Shown one piece after another: positions 1 through 7,590 of a stretch of DNA of 64,000 bases. Source of the stretch: Thiofilum sp039797965 (GTDB lineage: Bacteria > Pseudomonadota > Gammaproteobacteria > Thiotrichales > Thiotrichaceae); the NCBI GenBank assembly GCA_039797965.1, contig JBDKGX010000004.1, positions 11,314-75,313 on the forward strand, in the 5' to 3' direction. The notes under the pieces were generated by a model that worked only from the letters and a program-made list of their open reading frames with translations, was not told the origin of the DNA and ran no database searches. The translations under genes and the position numbers were made by a program. Position 1 is the stretch's first letter; the number at the start of each line of letters is the position of its first letter.

Positions 1-197
1 CGGCTAATACCACGGGTGGCGTCACGGGTAAAATGATCTCCCCTCAATCCATTGCGGTAGCTTGTGCGGCAGTCGGTTTAGTAGGTAAGGAGTCTGATTT
101 ATTCCGCTTTACTTTAAAACATAGCCTTATGTTTGTGATTATTGTAGGCATTATTACCAGCTTACAAGCTTATGTCTTTACTTGGATGATTCCTTGA
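1..197 (+). CDS. lldP: L-lactate permease, C-terminal end (partial)
   Basis: The reading frame is open from the window edge to TGA at 195-197 and gives about 64 residues. They include a conserved segment ANTTGGVTGKMISPQSIAVA typical of the LctP/LldP lactate permease C-terminus, then a final hydrophobic membrane segment ending in WMIP. The permease imports lactate across the inner membrane with protons. It lies directly upstream of a FadR-type regulator and the lutABC lactate dehydrogenase genes on the same strand, so it belongs to the same lactate utilisation locus. Only the 3' end is present. Confidence 0.85.
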   Translation, partial: ANTTGGVTGKMISPQSIAVACAAVGLVGKESDLFRFTLKHSLMFVIIVGIITSLQAYVFTWMIP

Positions 198-237
198 TTG
201 GCTAAGTGAAAATCCCTACACTCGGTCTTATCAATAA

Positions 238-252
238 ATTGGTAAGACCAGA
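238..252 (+). promoter_or_regulatory. Putative PdhR/LldR-type operator upstream of the regulator
   Basis: The sequence ATTGGTAAGACCAGA contains TTGGT-N3-ACCAg, an almost perfect inverted repeat matching the TGGT-N3-ACCA core bound by PdhR/LldR members of the FadR/GntR subfamily. It ends a few bases before the ATG at 257 and lies between lldP and the regulator gene, as expected for autoregulation. That reading is an inference; no promoter elements could be assigned with certainty. Confidence 0.6.
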
Positions 253-256
253 GTAC

Positions 257-1006
257 ATGAAGAAAATCCGCCTTTCTGATCAAATAGCTGAACAACTAGA
301 AACGATGATTGTGACCCAAGGCATTAAAGCGGGAGAACGCTTACCTGCTGAACGTCAACTCGCGGAGCAACTAGAAGTTTCACGTCCTTCACTACGCGAA
401 GCTATTCAAAAGTTGATTAGTAAAGGCTTGTTAATCAGTCGTGCGGGGGGTGGAACGTATGTACAAGACACTACCCAAATCGGCAATGATGACCCGCTTA
501 TTACCCTATTTCGTGAAAATCCTGAGTATCGGTTTGACGTATTAGAAATTCGTCATGCTTTAGAGGGTACAGGTGCTTGGTATGCTGCTTTACGGGCAAC
601 TGATGAAGATAAGCAACTCATTCGTAAACGTTTTGACGAGATGTTAGCACAACACGGTAGCCCTGATCCTATGGATGAAGCGCGCGCGGATGCCGCCTTT
701 CATTTAGCTATTATTGAAGCCTCACATAACCTAGTACTTTTACATGTCATGCGGGGGTTATTTGAGTTACTGCAAAACAGCATTTCTCATAACCTTGACA
801 AACTGTACACCCAACCACGGGTATTTGAGCCATTAAGCGCTCAACACCGTGAACTAATGGAAGCGGTCATTGCCAGCGAACCGGAGCGGGCACGGCAAGC
901 TGCGCAAGAGCATCTAGCCTTTGTAGAAGACTCATTAAAAGCCATTGATGCCGATGAAGCCCGAAAAATACGCTCATTGCGACATCTCACCCTAGCAGGA
1001 AGATAA
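257..1006 (+). CDS. FadR-subfamily GntR regulator, PdhR/LldR-like
   Basis: The protein of 249 residues has an N-terminal winged helix-turn-helix (about residues 3-70; core RLPAERQLAEQLEVSRPSLR) followed by a FadR C-terminal all-helical effector domain (FCD, about residues 90-235). Family members sense lactate or pyruvate and repress lactate or pyruvate-dehydrogenase genes. Its position between lldP and lutABC suggests lactate control, although the N-terminus resembles PdhR as much as LldR. A GTG at 206 in frame would add 17 residues, but that stretch contains the likely operator and PdhR proteins start near MKKIRLSD, so ATG 257 is preferred. lutA follows four bases after the stop. Confidence 0.85.
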   Translation: MKKIRLSDQIAEQLETMIVTQGIKAGERLPAERQLAEQLEVSRPSLREAIQKLISKGLLISRAGGGTYVQDTTQIGNDDPLITLFRENPEYRFDVLEIRHALEGTGAWYAALRATDEDKQLIRKRFDEMLAQHGSPDPMDEARADAAFHLAIIEASHNLVLLHVMRGLFELLQNSISHNLDKLYTQPRVFEPLSAQHRELMEAVIASEPERARQAAQEHLAFVEDSLKAIDADEARKIRSLRHLTLAGR

Positions 1007-1010
1007 ACTT

Positions 1011-1763
1011 ATGACTCAACCACAGTCCATTTATTTTTTTGGTACTTGCTTGATGGATTTAATGTTTCCAAAGGCAGGTATTTCAGCCGTGCAACTCTTA
1101 CAACGCGAAGGCATTAACGTTATTTACCCGCCCGCTCAAACCTGTTGTGGGCAGCCCGCGTGGAACTCAGGCTATCGTGATGAAGCTCGCAAAGTTGCCC
1201 GTGCCCAAATAGCTCTATTCCCCAAACCCCTCCCGATTGTGATTCCTTCTGGCTCGTGTGCAGGGATGATGAAAACGCATTACCCCGAATTATTCAAAGG
1301 TGAAGCGGATGAAGCACAAGCTCTAGAGGTAGCTAATCGGGTGTATGAACTCACTGAGTTTTTAGTCGATGTACTAAATATTAACCTCACCGACCTAGGC
1401 GAACCTGTTGAAATTGCAGTACACACCTCTTGTTCAGCACGACGTGAAATGGGAGTAGCGGACAAAATCGAGCAACTACTGGGGCAACTGCATAATGTCA
1501 AAGTACTCGAACAAGCCTATAAAACTGAATGCTGCGGTTTTGGTGGCACATTTGCCGTCAAACAACCCGAAATTTCCGCCGCTATGGTACAAGACAAAAC
1601 GACCCATTTACGTAATACCGGAGCCACACAAGTCATCAGTCAAGATTGTGGTTGCCTCATGAATATCGGTGGCGCCTTCGAGTATCAAGCTAAACACCAG
1701 CATCAAAAACCGTTAAGTACTCAACATATTGCCGAATTTCTTTGGGAGCGGACTCATGGCTAA
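1011..1763 (+). CDS. lutA: L-lactate dehydrogenase complex Fe-S subunit LutA/LldE
   Basis: This 250-residue protein carries two cysteine-rich CCG domains, seen as TCCGQPAWNSGY near residue 45 and ECCGFGGTFAVKQPE near residue 170, each with a partner cysteine motif (SGSCAGMM and DCGCLMN). The length and motif layout fit LutA/YkgE. In the family, LutABC is a cytoplasmic iron-sulfur complex oxidising L-lactate to pyruvate. A good ribosome site (AGGAAG) precedes the ATG. The 3' end overlaps lutB by 8 bases, consistent with translational coupling. Confidence 0.92.
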   Translation: MTQPQSIYFFGTCLMDLMFPKAGISAVQLLQREGINVIYPPAQTCCGQPAWNSGYRDEARKVARAQIALFPKPLPIVIPSGSCAGMMKTHYPELFKGEADEAQALEVANRVYELTEFLVDVLNINLTDLGEPVEIAVHTSCSARREMGVADKIEQLLGQLHNVKVLEQAYKTECCGFGGTFAVKQPEISAAMVQDKTTHLRNTGATQVISQDCGCLMNIGGAFEYQAKHQHQKPLSTQHIAEFLWERTHG

Positions 1764-3171
1764 GACCTCAGAATTTCGCATTAATATTGATAAAGCCTTA
1801 GGCAAACCTGATGTTCGTGCTCACTTTCGCCGTGCGATGGACACCCTCATGACCAATCGGCGTAATCAATTTCCCGATAATGCCGAACTCCAACGCCTAC
1901 GCGATCAAGCTCAAATCATTCGCGCGAATGCCTTAAGTAAACTACCTGAACTACTCGAACAGCTCGAAACCAATCTCACCAAAAACGGCATTCAAGTCCA
2001 TTGGGCAGAAACCACCGATGAGGCTAATCAAATCGTTTTGCAAATTATGCAAAAGCATCATGCCCAATGGATGATCAAAGGCAAATCCATGGTGTCCGAG
2101 GAAATGGGCTTAAATCATTTTCTGGAGTCTAAGGAGATTGAAGCACTGGAATCTGATCTCGGTGAATTTATTATTCAACTCGATGGCGAAACCCCTTCAC
2201 ATATCATCATGCCTGCTATTCATAAGAGCAAAGAACAAATCTCCCAGCTCTTTAGTGAAAAGTTTCCTGATATTCCTTACACCGACGATGTTGATACCTT
2301 GACTCGTACCGCCCGCGAAATTTTGCGTGAGAAGTTTTATAACGCGCCAGTGGGGTTATCCGGTGTGAATTTTGCCGTGGCTGAAACCGGTACGTTGTGT
2401 CTGGTGGAAAACGAAGGCAATGGGCGCATGTCGACGACAGCTCCCCCTGTGCATATTGCGGTAACAGGGATTGAAAAAGTGGTGGAAAAGCTCAGTGATA
2501 TCCCACCACTTTTGAGTATTTTGCCCCGCTCAGCAACGGGACAGCCGATCACGACTTATTTCAATATGATTTCTAGCCCTCGCAAAGCAGGTGAAAAAGA
2601 CGGCCCCGAAGAGGTACATTTAGTCCTACTGGATAATGGTCGCTCACGCATCTATTCTGATCCTGAACTCTTGGCGACTCTGCGCTGTATTCGCTGTGGC
2701 GCCTGTATTAATCATTGTCCGGTGTATGTACGCATTGGCGGACATAGTTATGGTACGGTGTATCCGGGGCCGATTGGCACGATTTTAGAGCCGCAAAAAG
2801 CCGGCTTAAGTACTCATGGTGAATTATTACAAGCCTCAACACTGTGTGGTGCGTGTGGTGAGGTGTGTCCAGTGCGAATTCCAATACCTAATTTAATTAA
2901 TCGCTTGCGTTATGAGGGCGTGCGACAAGATAGCAGCAGTACTTTAGACGCAGGCTCTAAACGCAAAGCCATGGAAGCGGCTACTTGGAAAGCATGGTCA
3001 TGGGCAGCTACCCACCCGAATCTCTACCATACTGGCAGCCATATCGCCACCCAAGCCCGCAAGCTCATTCCCAACCAACTGGGGGCATGGACGAGTGTAC
3101 GTACCGCGCCTAAAGTCGCCGAAAAAACCCTGCACCAACAACTCAAAGCATTAGGAGTTGACCATGAGTAG
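1756..3171 (+). CDS. lutB: L-lactate dehydrogenase complex Fe-S subunit LutB/LldF
   Basis: The 471-residue protein starts at ATG 1756, overlapping the lutA stop; the upstream in-frame start at 1729 would lie inside lutA. The N-terminal two thirds form a LUD domain (about residues 60-300), with a typical EnGNGRMSTTAPPVHI-like segment. Two 4Fe-4S clusters are marked by CIRCGACINHCPVY and CGACGEVCPV near residues 313 and 365. This layout defines LutB/YkgF, the ferredoxin-like subunit of the lactate-oxidising complex. It overlaps the start of lutC by 8 bases. Confidence 0.93.
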   Translation: MAKTSEFRINIDKALGKPDVRAHFRRAMDTLMTNRRNQFPDNAELQRLRDQAQIIRANALSKLPELLEQLETNLTKNGIQVHWAETTDEANQIVLQIMQKHHAQWMIKGKSMVSEEMGLNHFLESKEIEALESDLGEFIIQLDGETPSHIIMPAIHKSKEQISQLFSEKFPDIPYTDDVDTLTRTAREILREKFYNAPVGLSGVNFAVAETGTLCLVENEGNGRMSTTAPPVHIAVTGIEKVVEKLSDIPPLLSILPRSATGQPITTYFNMISSPRKAGEKDGPEEVHLVLLDNGRSRIYSDPELLATLRCIRCGACINHCPVYVRIGGHSYGTVYPGPIGTILEPQKAGLSTHGELLQASTLCGACGEVCPVRIPIPNLINRLRYEGVRQDSSSTLDAGSKRKAMEAATWKAWSWAATHPNLYHTGSHIATQARKLIPNQLGAWTSVRTAPKVAEKTLHQQLKALGVDHE

Positions 3172-3811
3172 TGCTCGCCATCACATTTTACAACGCCTTC
3201 GCGCTGTCCCACGTCCAGTCGTTGATACCACAGGACGTGACCTTATACCTAGTTATGATTGGGATAAGGCTGAAAAGATTAAACGCTTTACTGAGCGCAT
3301 GCAGGCCGTACGGGCGGAAATACACCTGTCAGATCAACAGTCATGGCTGATGAAGCTAGCCGACTTATGTAAAGCTAAAGGCTTGAATAACTTGCTAGTT
3401 TCACCCAACACTTTATGGGGTCAAAGCATTTATCAAAGTACTGAGTACTTTCCGACGCTAAAAGCTTATGACCAGCCGATTGAGACGTGGAAGGAGGACA
3501 TGTTTTACGGTATTGATGCGAGTGTCACGAGTACTTTAGGCGGAATTGCTGAAACAGGTACTTTGATCTTATGGCCTAATGCGGATGAACCCCGCCTTAT
3601 GTCCCTAGTGCCACCCGTGCATTTTGTGATTTTAGAGACCGAGTACTTATACAGTACATTTGCCGAAGCTATGCAAGCCCAAGATTGGATTAATCAAGGT
3701 ATGCCCACTAATGCTTTATTAATCTCAGGCCCTTCTAAATCGGCTGATATTGCCCAAGTACTCGCCTATGGGGTGCATGGTCCCAAGGAATTGGTGGTAA
3801 TTTTGGTTTAA
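3164..3811 (+). CDS. lutC: L-lactate dehydrogenase complex subunit LutC/LldG
   Basis: This 215-residue LUD-domain protein contains the conserved ETGTLILWPNADEPR and LVPPVHFVI segments also found in LutB, and is the usual length for LutC/YkgG. The start is ATG 3164, with AGGAG six bases upstream; the TTG at 3158 in frame lacks a ribosome site. It is the last gene of the lactate operon: the next gene is on the opposite strand 25 bp downstream. No strong intrinsic terminator was seen in the short gap. Confidence 0.92.
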   Translation: MSSARHHILQRLRAVPRPVVDTTGRDLIPSYDWDKAEKIKRFTERMQAVRAEIHLSDQQSWLMKLADLCKAKGLNNLLVSPNTLWGQSIYQSTEYFPTLKAYDQPIETWKEDMFYGIDASVTSTLGGIAETGTLILWPNADEPRLMSLVPPVHFVILETEYLYSTFAEAMQAQDWINQGMPTNALLISGPSKSADIAQVLAYGVHGPKELVVILV

Positions 3812-3836
3812 TTTCAAGAGGGCTGTTGATTGATAG

Positions 3837-4253
3837 TTAATGGCTCTCTACAAAACCCAATTTTTTATAAAGCCTAAAAGCGGCCTCATTTCCTACCGTA
3901 ACCACTAAGTTCAGCGATGTATAGTCGGCCTCAACCAATGACTGCATAGCATGTTGAATACACAAACCACCTAAACCTTGTTGCCTAAAAGTTGGAAAAG
4001 TCATGGCATAGGCTAATAAAGGCCGCTCGTGCCAGTAGGTAATTAAAGCCGCCGAAATGAGTTGCCCCTTGTGCTCAACAATGCGCGAATGTTGTGGTAG
4101 ATATAAGCCGTGCTCCCCTTGAAATAAACGTTCGATTTCCGCTAAAGCAGGTAGATAGGTTTCAAACTCTTGATCAATGCTATCTCGATAACTTTCTAAT
4201 AATAAACTGGCTAGTTGGTCGCGATCATTCGTGGTGGGTGGACGCAATTCCAT
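3837..4253 (-). CDS. GNAT-family N-acetyltransferase
   Basis: The protein (138 residues from ATG 4253) has a GNAT fold: an N-terminal ELRPPTTNDRDQLASLL segment, an acetyl-CoA-binding RQQGLGGLCIQHAMQ segment, and the C-terminal VGNEAAFRLYKKLGF motif typical of the superfamily. It presumably transfers an acyl group from acyl-CoA to an unknown small molecule or protein. The frame is open further upstream to 4313-4325 (ATG or TTG), which would add about 20 residues that do not look like the domain, so the start is uncertain. It is transcribed convergently with lutC. Confidence 0.72.
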   Translation of the reverse strand: MELRPPTTNDRDQLASLLLESYRDSIDQEFETYLPALAEIERLFQGEHGLYLPQHSRIVEHKGQLISAALITYWHERPLLAYAMTFPTFRQQGLGGLCIQHAMQSLVEADYTSLNLVVTVGNEAAFRLYKKLGFVESH

Positions 4254-4436
4254 ACTGGGTAGACAACACTGCGGTCTTAAAGAATAAGTCATACGCATAC
4301 GAGTTATCATCATTTTTCCACTCAATCATGGCTAGACCATACCTTTACAAAACTTAAAAGCAGCCCATTGTAGGGTAATGCTTTAAAGTACTTGAAAAAG
4401 ACCTTTATGATGAATGTTACACATTAAAGCGAACCC

Positions 4437-5876
4437 ATGCCATTGATTGACCCACCTACATTTAAACGTTATCTTGCTGCTGGACGTGGTCAGGTTTATC
4501 TCACTATCCAAACCCATGGCTTAGCCCCTTATATCGAACCCCTATTAGAGGCGTGTTTATATAAGCAAGGCTACGATTTGCAATCGGAAGGATCACGTAC
4601 GTATTGGATATATAAGTTATTTGCCGATACCCCTTATTATCCCTATTTTTCTCAAAAGACTCGGGAGTACTTTAATCCTTCTCAAGACAATGAGAAAAAT
4701 AATCATGATGTATCTCAACAGTTTGAGCTATTAACTTTAATGGCTCTAGATAGAGATCAGGAGGCCTGTCACCTGCTTGAAAAATGGATTAATCATTATT
4801 TGCAGACTGAAAATCTATGTTTTGATGCTTGGCAAAGTGCAGGATTAGCTTTAAAAGGTACGAAAATAATTATTCCCATGGCTCAAATAATGGGAAAAGC
4901 GCTTATAATAGGCAAAGAGCTCTATGTTAACCCTATACAGTACCTACTAGAAATGACGCATGAGTACTTTCCTAAAACACAACAGTACTTATTAGCCGAT
5001 GAAATAGCTGCTATCTTGGAAACCACTGCCCAAACTGATGAATTAGTCAATAGCTATTGGTGTTATTGTTTAGACCAACAAGAAAAACTTTCTGAGCTTA
5101 AGAAAAAAGAGGAAATGCTTTTCCAATTTTCAGAAGAAAAACATAAACGCGCCAGTAGTATACGTAATCGTCTTTCATTAGAACAAACTCTATTGAATGC
5201 TAAAAACAAAATTCAGAAACACTTTGGCAGTTTTATGAATTTCGGTAGGGTTGCTCTGGAGGAAGAAAAGCAGATATTACAAGAGCATCTAGAACATGAA
5301 ACAGATGACGATGTCATTTTACGTTTATTATGGTGCTTTAGACGTACTACTCTACCTAATCCATTAAATGCTAAAGTGTGGCAATTATTAGAATCAAAAA
5401 ACTCAGAAGTACTTCAAGCGACTATTACGGCATTATCACAACATAAACACCCCAAAATTGGTGATTATGCTCGTACTAGATTAATGACGGAATCACAATC
5501 AGCTATTCAAATCCAACTGTTAGAATTATTTAAATATAATTATGAACTAGGTGATGAATTATTGATAGAACAGTTACTACGTGAATGTAAAGATTCGCCC
5601 GATGATATTCACGACATTGCTTGGACACTTAACCATATAGCTGAGACTTTTCCAGTGAATCAATTAGAGCAGGCGCTGAGTTTGGCTTATGAATATAACC
5701 CCTGTTGCCTCTGTCGCGCTAAACACCTATTACACTTAAAAGAACTCAATGTAGCTGATCAAGTCTTAATGCAAGAAGCGCAATATGATGCTAAAAGTAC
5801 TACACGTGAATTAGCTAGCCAATGGCTAATTGCCCATAATATAACACCAACTAATACTTTTAATAATGAACACTAA
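4437..5876 (+). CDS. HEAT-repeat-like protein of unknown function
   Basis: The 479-residue protein has no signal peptide or membrane segment. The C-terminal half consists of alternating amphipathic helices of HEAT/ARM type (for example EVLQATITALSQHKHPKIGD), while the N-terminal half has a Tyr-rich region and a charged helical stretch near residues 215-260. No catalytic motif was recognised, so it is probably a protein-binding scaffold. The gene is more AT-rich than the lactate and pdh loci. It overlaps the following ATP-grasp gene by 11 bases, so the two are almost certainly co-expressed and may act together. Confidence 0.6.
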   Translation: MPLIDPPTFKRYLAAGRGQVYLTIQTHGLAPYIEPLLEACLYKQGYDLQSEGSRTYWIYKLFADTPYYPYFSQKTREYFNPSQDNEKNNHDVSQQFELLTLMALDRDQEACHLLEKWINHYLQTENLCFDAWQSAGLALKGTKIIIPMAQIMGKALIIGKELYVNPIQYLLEMTHEYFPKTQQYLLADEIAAILETTAQTDELVNSYWCYCLDQQEKLSELKKKEEMLFQFSEEKHKRASSIRNRLSLEQTLLNAKNKIQKHFGSFMNFGRVALEEEKQILQEHLEHETDDDVILRLLWCFRRTTLPNPLNAKVWQLLESKNSEVLQATITALSQHKHPKIGDYARTRLMTESQSAIQIQLLELFKYNYELGDELLIEQLLRECKDSPDDIHDIAWTLNHIAETFPVNQLEQALSLAYEYNPCCLCRAKHLLHLKELNVADQVLMQEAQYDAKSTTRELASQWLIAHNITPTNTFNNEH

Positions 5877-6666
5877 AAAACCACATTGGGTTATCCAAAG
5901 TAATTTAGGTAATCCTCAAGATATGGCTACTATGCAACAAGCCTGTAATGAATTAGGCTTAACGTGTACTTTAGTTAAAGCTATTCCATTTTCAAATGAA
6001 TTACCTGATATTCCCACTCACCAACCTACCCTTTTTTACGGATCAGCCAATTTTGTTACTAATGCGTATCGAGCTAAGCGTTGGCAACCTTGTGCTTTTT
6101 TTGATGAAAACCTATTTCGTTTTTCAGTAATGCATCATTATTATGGTGACCAAGTAGTAAATACCGATGCAATACTCACTACTATGGGGCAATTTGCTGA
6201 ACAAGCCCACTCAGATAATCAAATCTTTTTTATTCGTCCTGATAATGACTTAAAAGCCTTTGCAGGAAGCACCTTTACCTTTGGTGAATTTAAAGACTGG
6301 GTGGAAAAATTAAATCAAGCTGATTTTGAATTGGCACCCAGTACTCCTATTATTGTTGCTAAACCTAAAGTACTAGAGCACGAGTGGCGCTTATTTATGG
6401 TTGATGGCAAAGTTATTAGCGGCAGTCATTATCGTAGCTATGGTGATTTACAGGTTAATGTGAATATCCCCGCATCAGTACTCGATTTCGCAGAGCAATT
6501 GGCAAATACTTGGAGTCCTGCGCCTGTTTTTGTCATGGATATTGCTCAGTCAGAAGGACGTTTAGGAGTACTGGAAATCAATGGTTTTAATAGCTCTGGT
6601 TTTTATGCTAGTGACATTAAAGCTATTTTTGAGGCTGTAAGCGATACTGTACTACCTTCTTTCTAA
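5866..6666 (+). CDS. ATP-grasp domain protein (DUF4343-like)
   Basis: This 266-residue protein looks like a compact ATP-grasp ligase of the DUF4343 type. Visible are IIVAKPKVLEHEWRLFMVDG (nucleotide-binding lysine and conserved EWR), a glycine/serine-rich SGSHYRSYG loop and the C-terminal metal-binding pattern VFVMDIAQSEGRLGVLEING, with Asp, Glu and Asn as expected. ATP-grasp enzymes activate a carboxylate with ATP and join it to an amine or thiol; the substrate here is unknown. It starts inside the 3' end of the HEAT-like gene, giving an apparent two-gene operon. Confidence 0.7.
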   Translation: MNTKKPHWVIQSNLGNPQDMATMQQACNELGLTCTLVKAIPFSNELPDIPTHQPTLFYGSANFVTNAYRAKRWQPCAFFDENLFRFSVMHHYYGDQVVNTDAILTTMGQFAEQAHSDNQIFFIRPDNDLKAFAGSTFTFGEFKDWVEKLNQADFELAPSTPIIVAKPKVLEHEWRLFMVDGKVISGSHYRSYGDLQVNVNIPASVLDFAEQLANTWSPAPVFVMDIAQSEGRLGVLEINGFNSSGFYASDIKAIFEAVSDTVLPSF

Positions 6667-6832
6667 TAATAACCTGTTAAAGTCTTGAATTCAGTATGGC
6701 TATTTAACCCCAATTTTACTGTGACTCCTTGCTTTATAACAGTATCCAACTATGTTAATGCATGAATTATAAGAAAATAGTTTTTATCTATAATTAACTT
6801 GTAACATTTAATTTTACAGGAGTTTAAATAAT

Positions 6833-7255
6833 ATGATTACTACTAAATCACTAACACTAATTAGCTTGAGTTTAATAGGTAGTTTGGCTTTAACTCTATT
6901 ACAAGGTTGTTCTGCACCCCCTCCTACTCATGATCAAATTAAAGAGCAAGTAGTAGCAGATACTGTGCGTGTTACAACTCCTATGGAGCGAGCCAGTGTT
7001 TTAACGGATGTAATGACAACTAAATTACGCCTAAATGAGTCGCAAAGTGCACGAGTGGCTAAACTTAATTTAGATTACTCAACACGCTTTAGTATTTTAA
7101 TGGATAGTACTAATCCTAGTATTTCTAAACGCAATGAGTTTTTAAGGCTATCCGCTGAAAAAGAGGCCAAGTTACTGTCTATTTTAAGCCCCACTCAAGC
7201 GGGTGCTTATGAGGCCAATAAAGCCGAATTCCTTGATACTTACCGTATTATGTAA
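6833..7255 (+). CDS. Small putative lipoprotein
   Basis: The 140-residue product begins with a lipoprotein signal peptide: a hydrophobic stretch ending LLQGC, so Cys 26 would be lipidated. The mature part is helical and polar, with heptad-like spacing (LNESQSARVAKLNLDYSTRF), loosely recalling the LTXXQ/Spy-like periplasmic proteins; this resemblance is weak. CAGGAG lies about nine bases before the ATG. It has its own 165-bp upstream region and a hairpin downstream, so it is probably a single-gene unit. Confidence 0.7.
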   Translation: MITTKSLTLISLSLIGSLALTLLQGCSAPPPTHDQIKEQVVADTVRVTTPMERASVLTDVMTTKLRLNESQSARVAKLNLDYSTRFSILMDSTNPSISKRNEFLRLSAEKEAKLLSILSPTQAGAYEANKAEFLDTYRIM

Positions 7256-7273
7256 TCGTTCATTAAATCATTA

Positions 7274-7300
7274 GGCTCTTACTACCAGTGGGTAAGAGCC
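7274..7300 (+). terminator. Hairpin downstream of the small lipoprotein
   Basis: Perfect 9-bp arms GGCTCTTAC and GTAAGAGCC flank a 9-base loop. It lies 18 bp after the lipoprotein stop and is followed by AT-rich sequence with a short T run about 15 bases on, so it is a plausible but not ideal intrinsic terminator. Confidence 0.6.
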
Positions 7301-7590
7301 ACCTAAAATATAATCACTTTTTTATCCTTGCTAACTGCCATCCAATAGCATGATTTAGTTTTTCTTAATAGTACTACAGAAAATATCAGGTAAGTTGCAA
7401 CGAGTTTTTGTTCCCTCCCTTAGGCTTATGTAATAAAGTCTAAACCGCTACAAAGCTAGGTGGTTTTATATTCAAGCGCATCATCATGCCCATTGATCAT
7501 CTAGTATCAGCACCTATCGCGAATCACTACAAATGCTACGTTACTGACCTAGTAATTAGCTTTTCTAAACCGCCGAGGAAGTAATACGAG
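7301..7590 (+). promoter_or_regulatory. Intergenic region upstream of aceE
   Basis: This 290-bp gap must hold the promoter of the pyruvate dehydrogenase operon. I find no TGGT-N3-ACCA operator like the one upstream of the FadR-type regulator and could not assign -35/-10 boxes confidently. A purine-rich ribosome site, GAGGAAG, precedes the aceE ATG. One AGTACT copy lies near 7367. Confidence 0.4.

Noticed and set aside
206..256. GTG start for the lactate regulator
   Set aside because: It would place the operator-like repeat inside the gene and add residues absent from PdhR/LldR proteins; ATG 257 fits better.
4094..4357. An open frame opposite the GNAT gene
   Set aside because: It lacks a ribosome site and family resemblance and mostly overlaps the GNAT gene.
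7301..7590. A PdhR box upstream of aceE
   Set aside because: I looked for TGGT-N3-ACCA and found no acceptable match.
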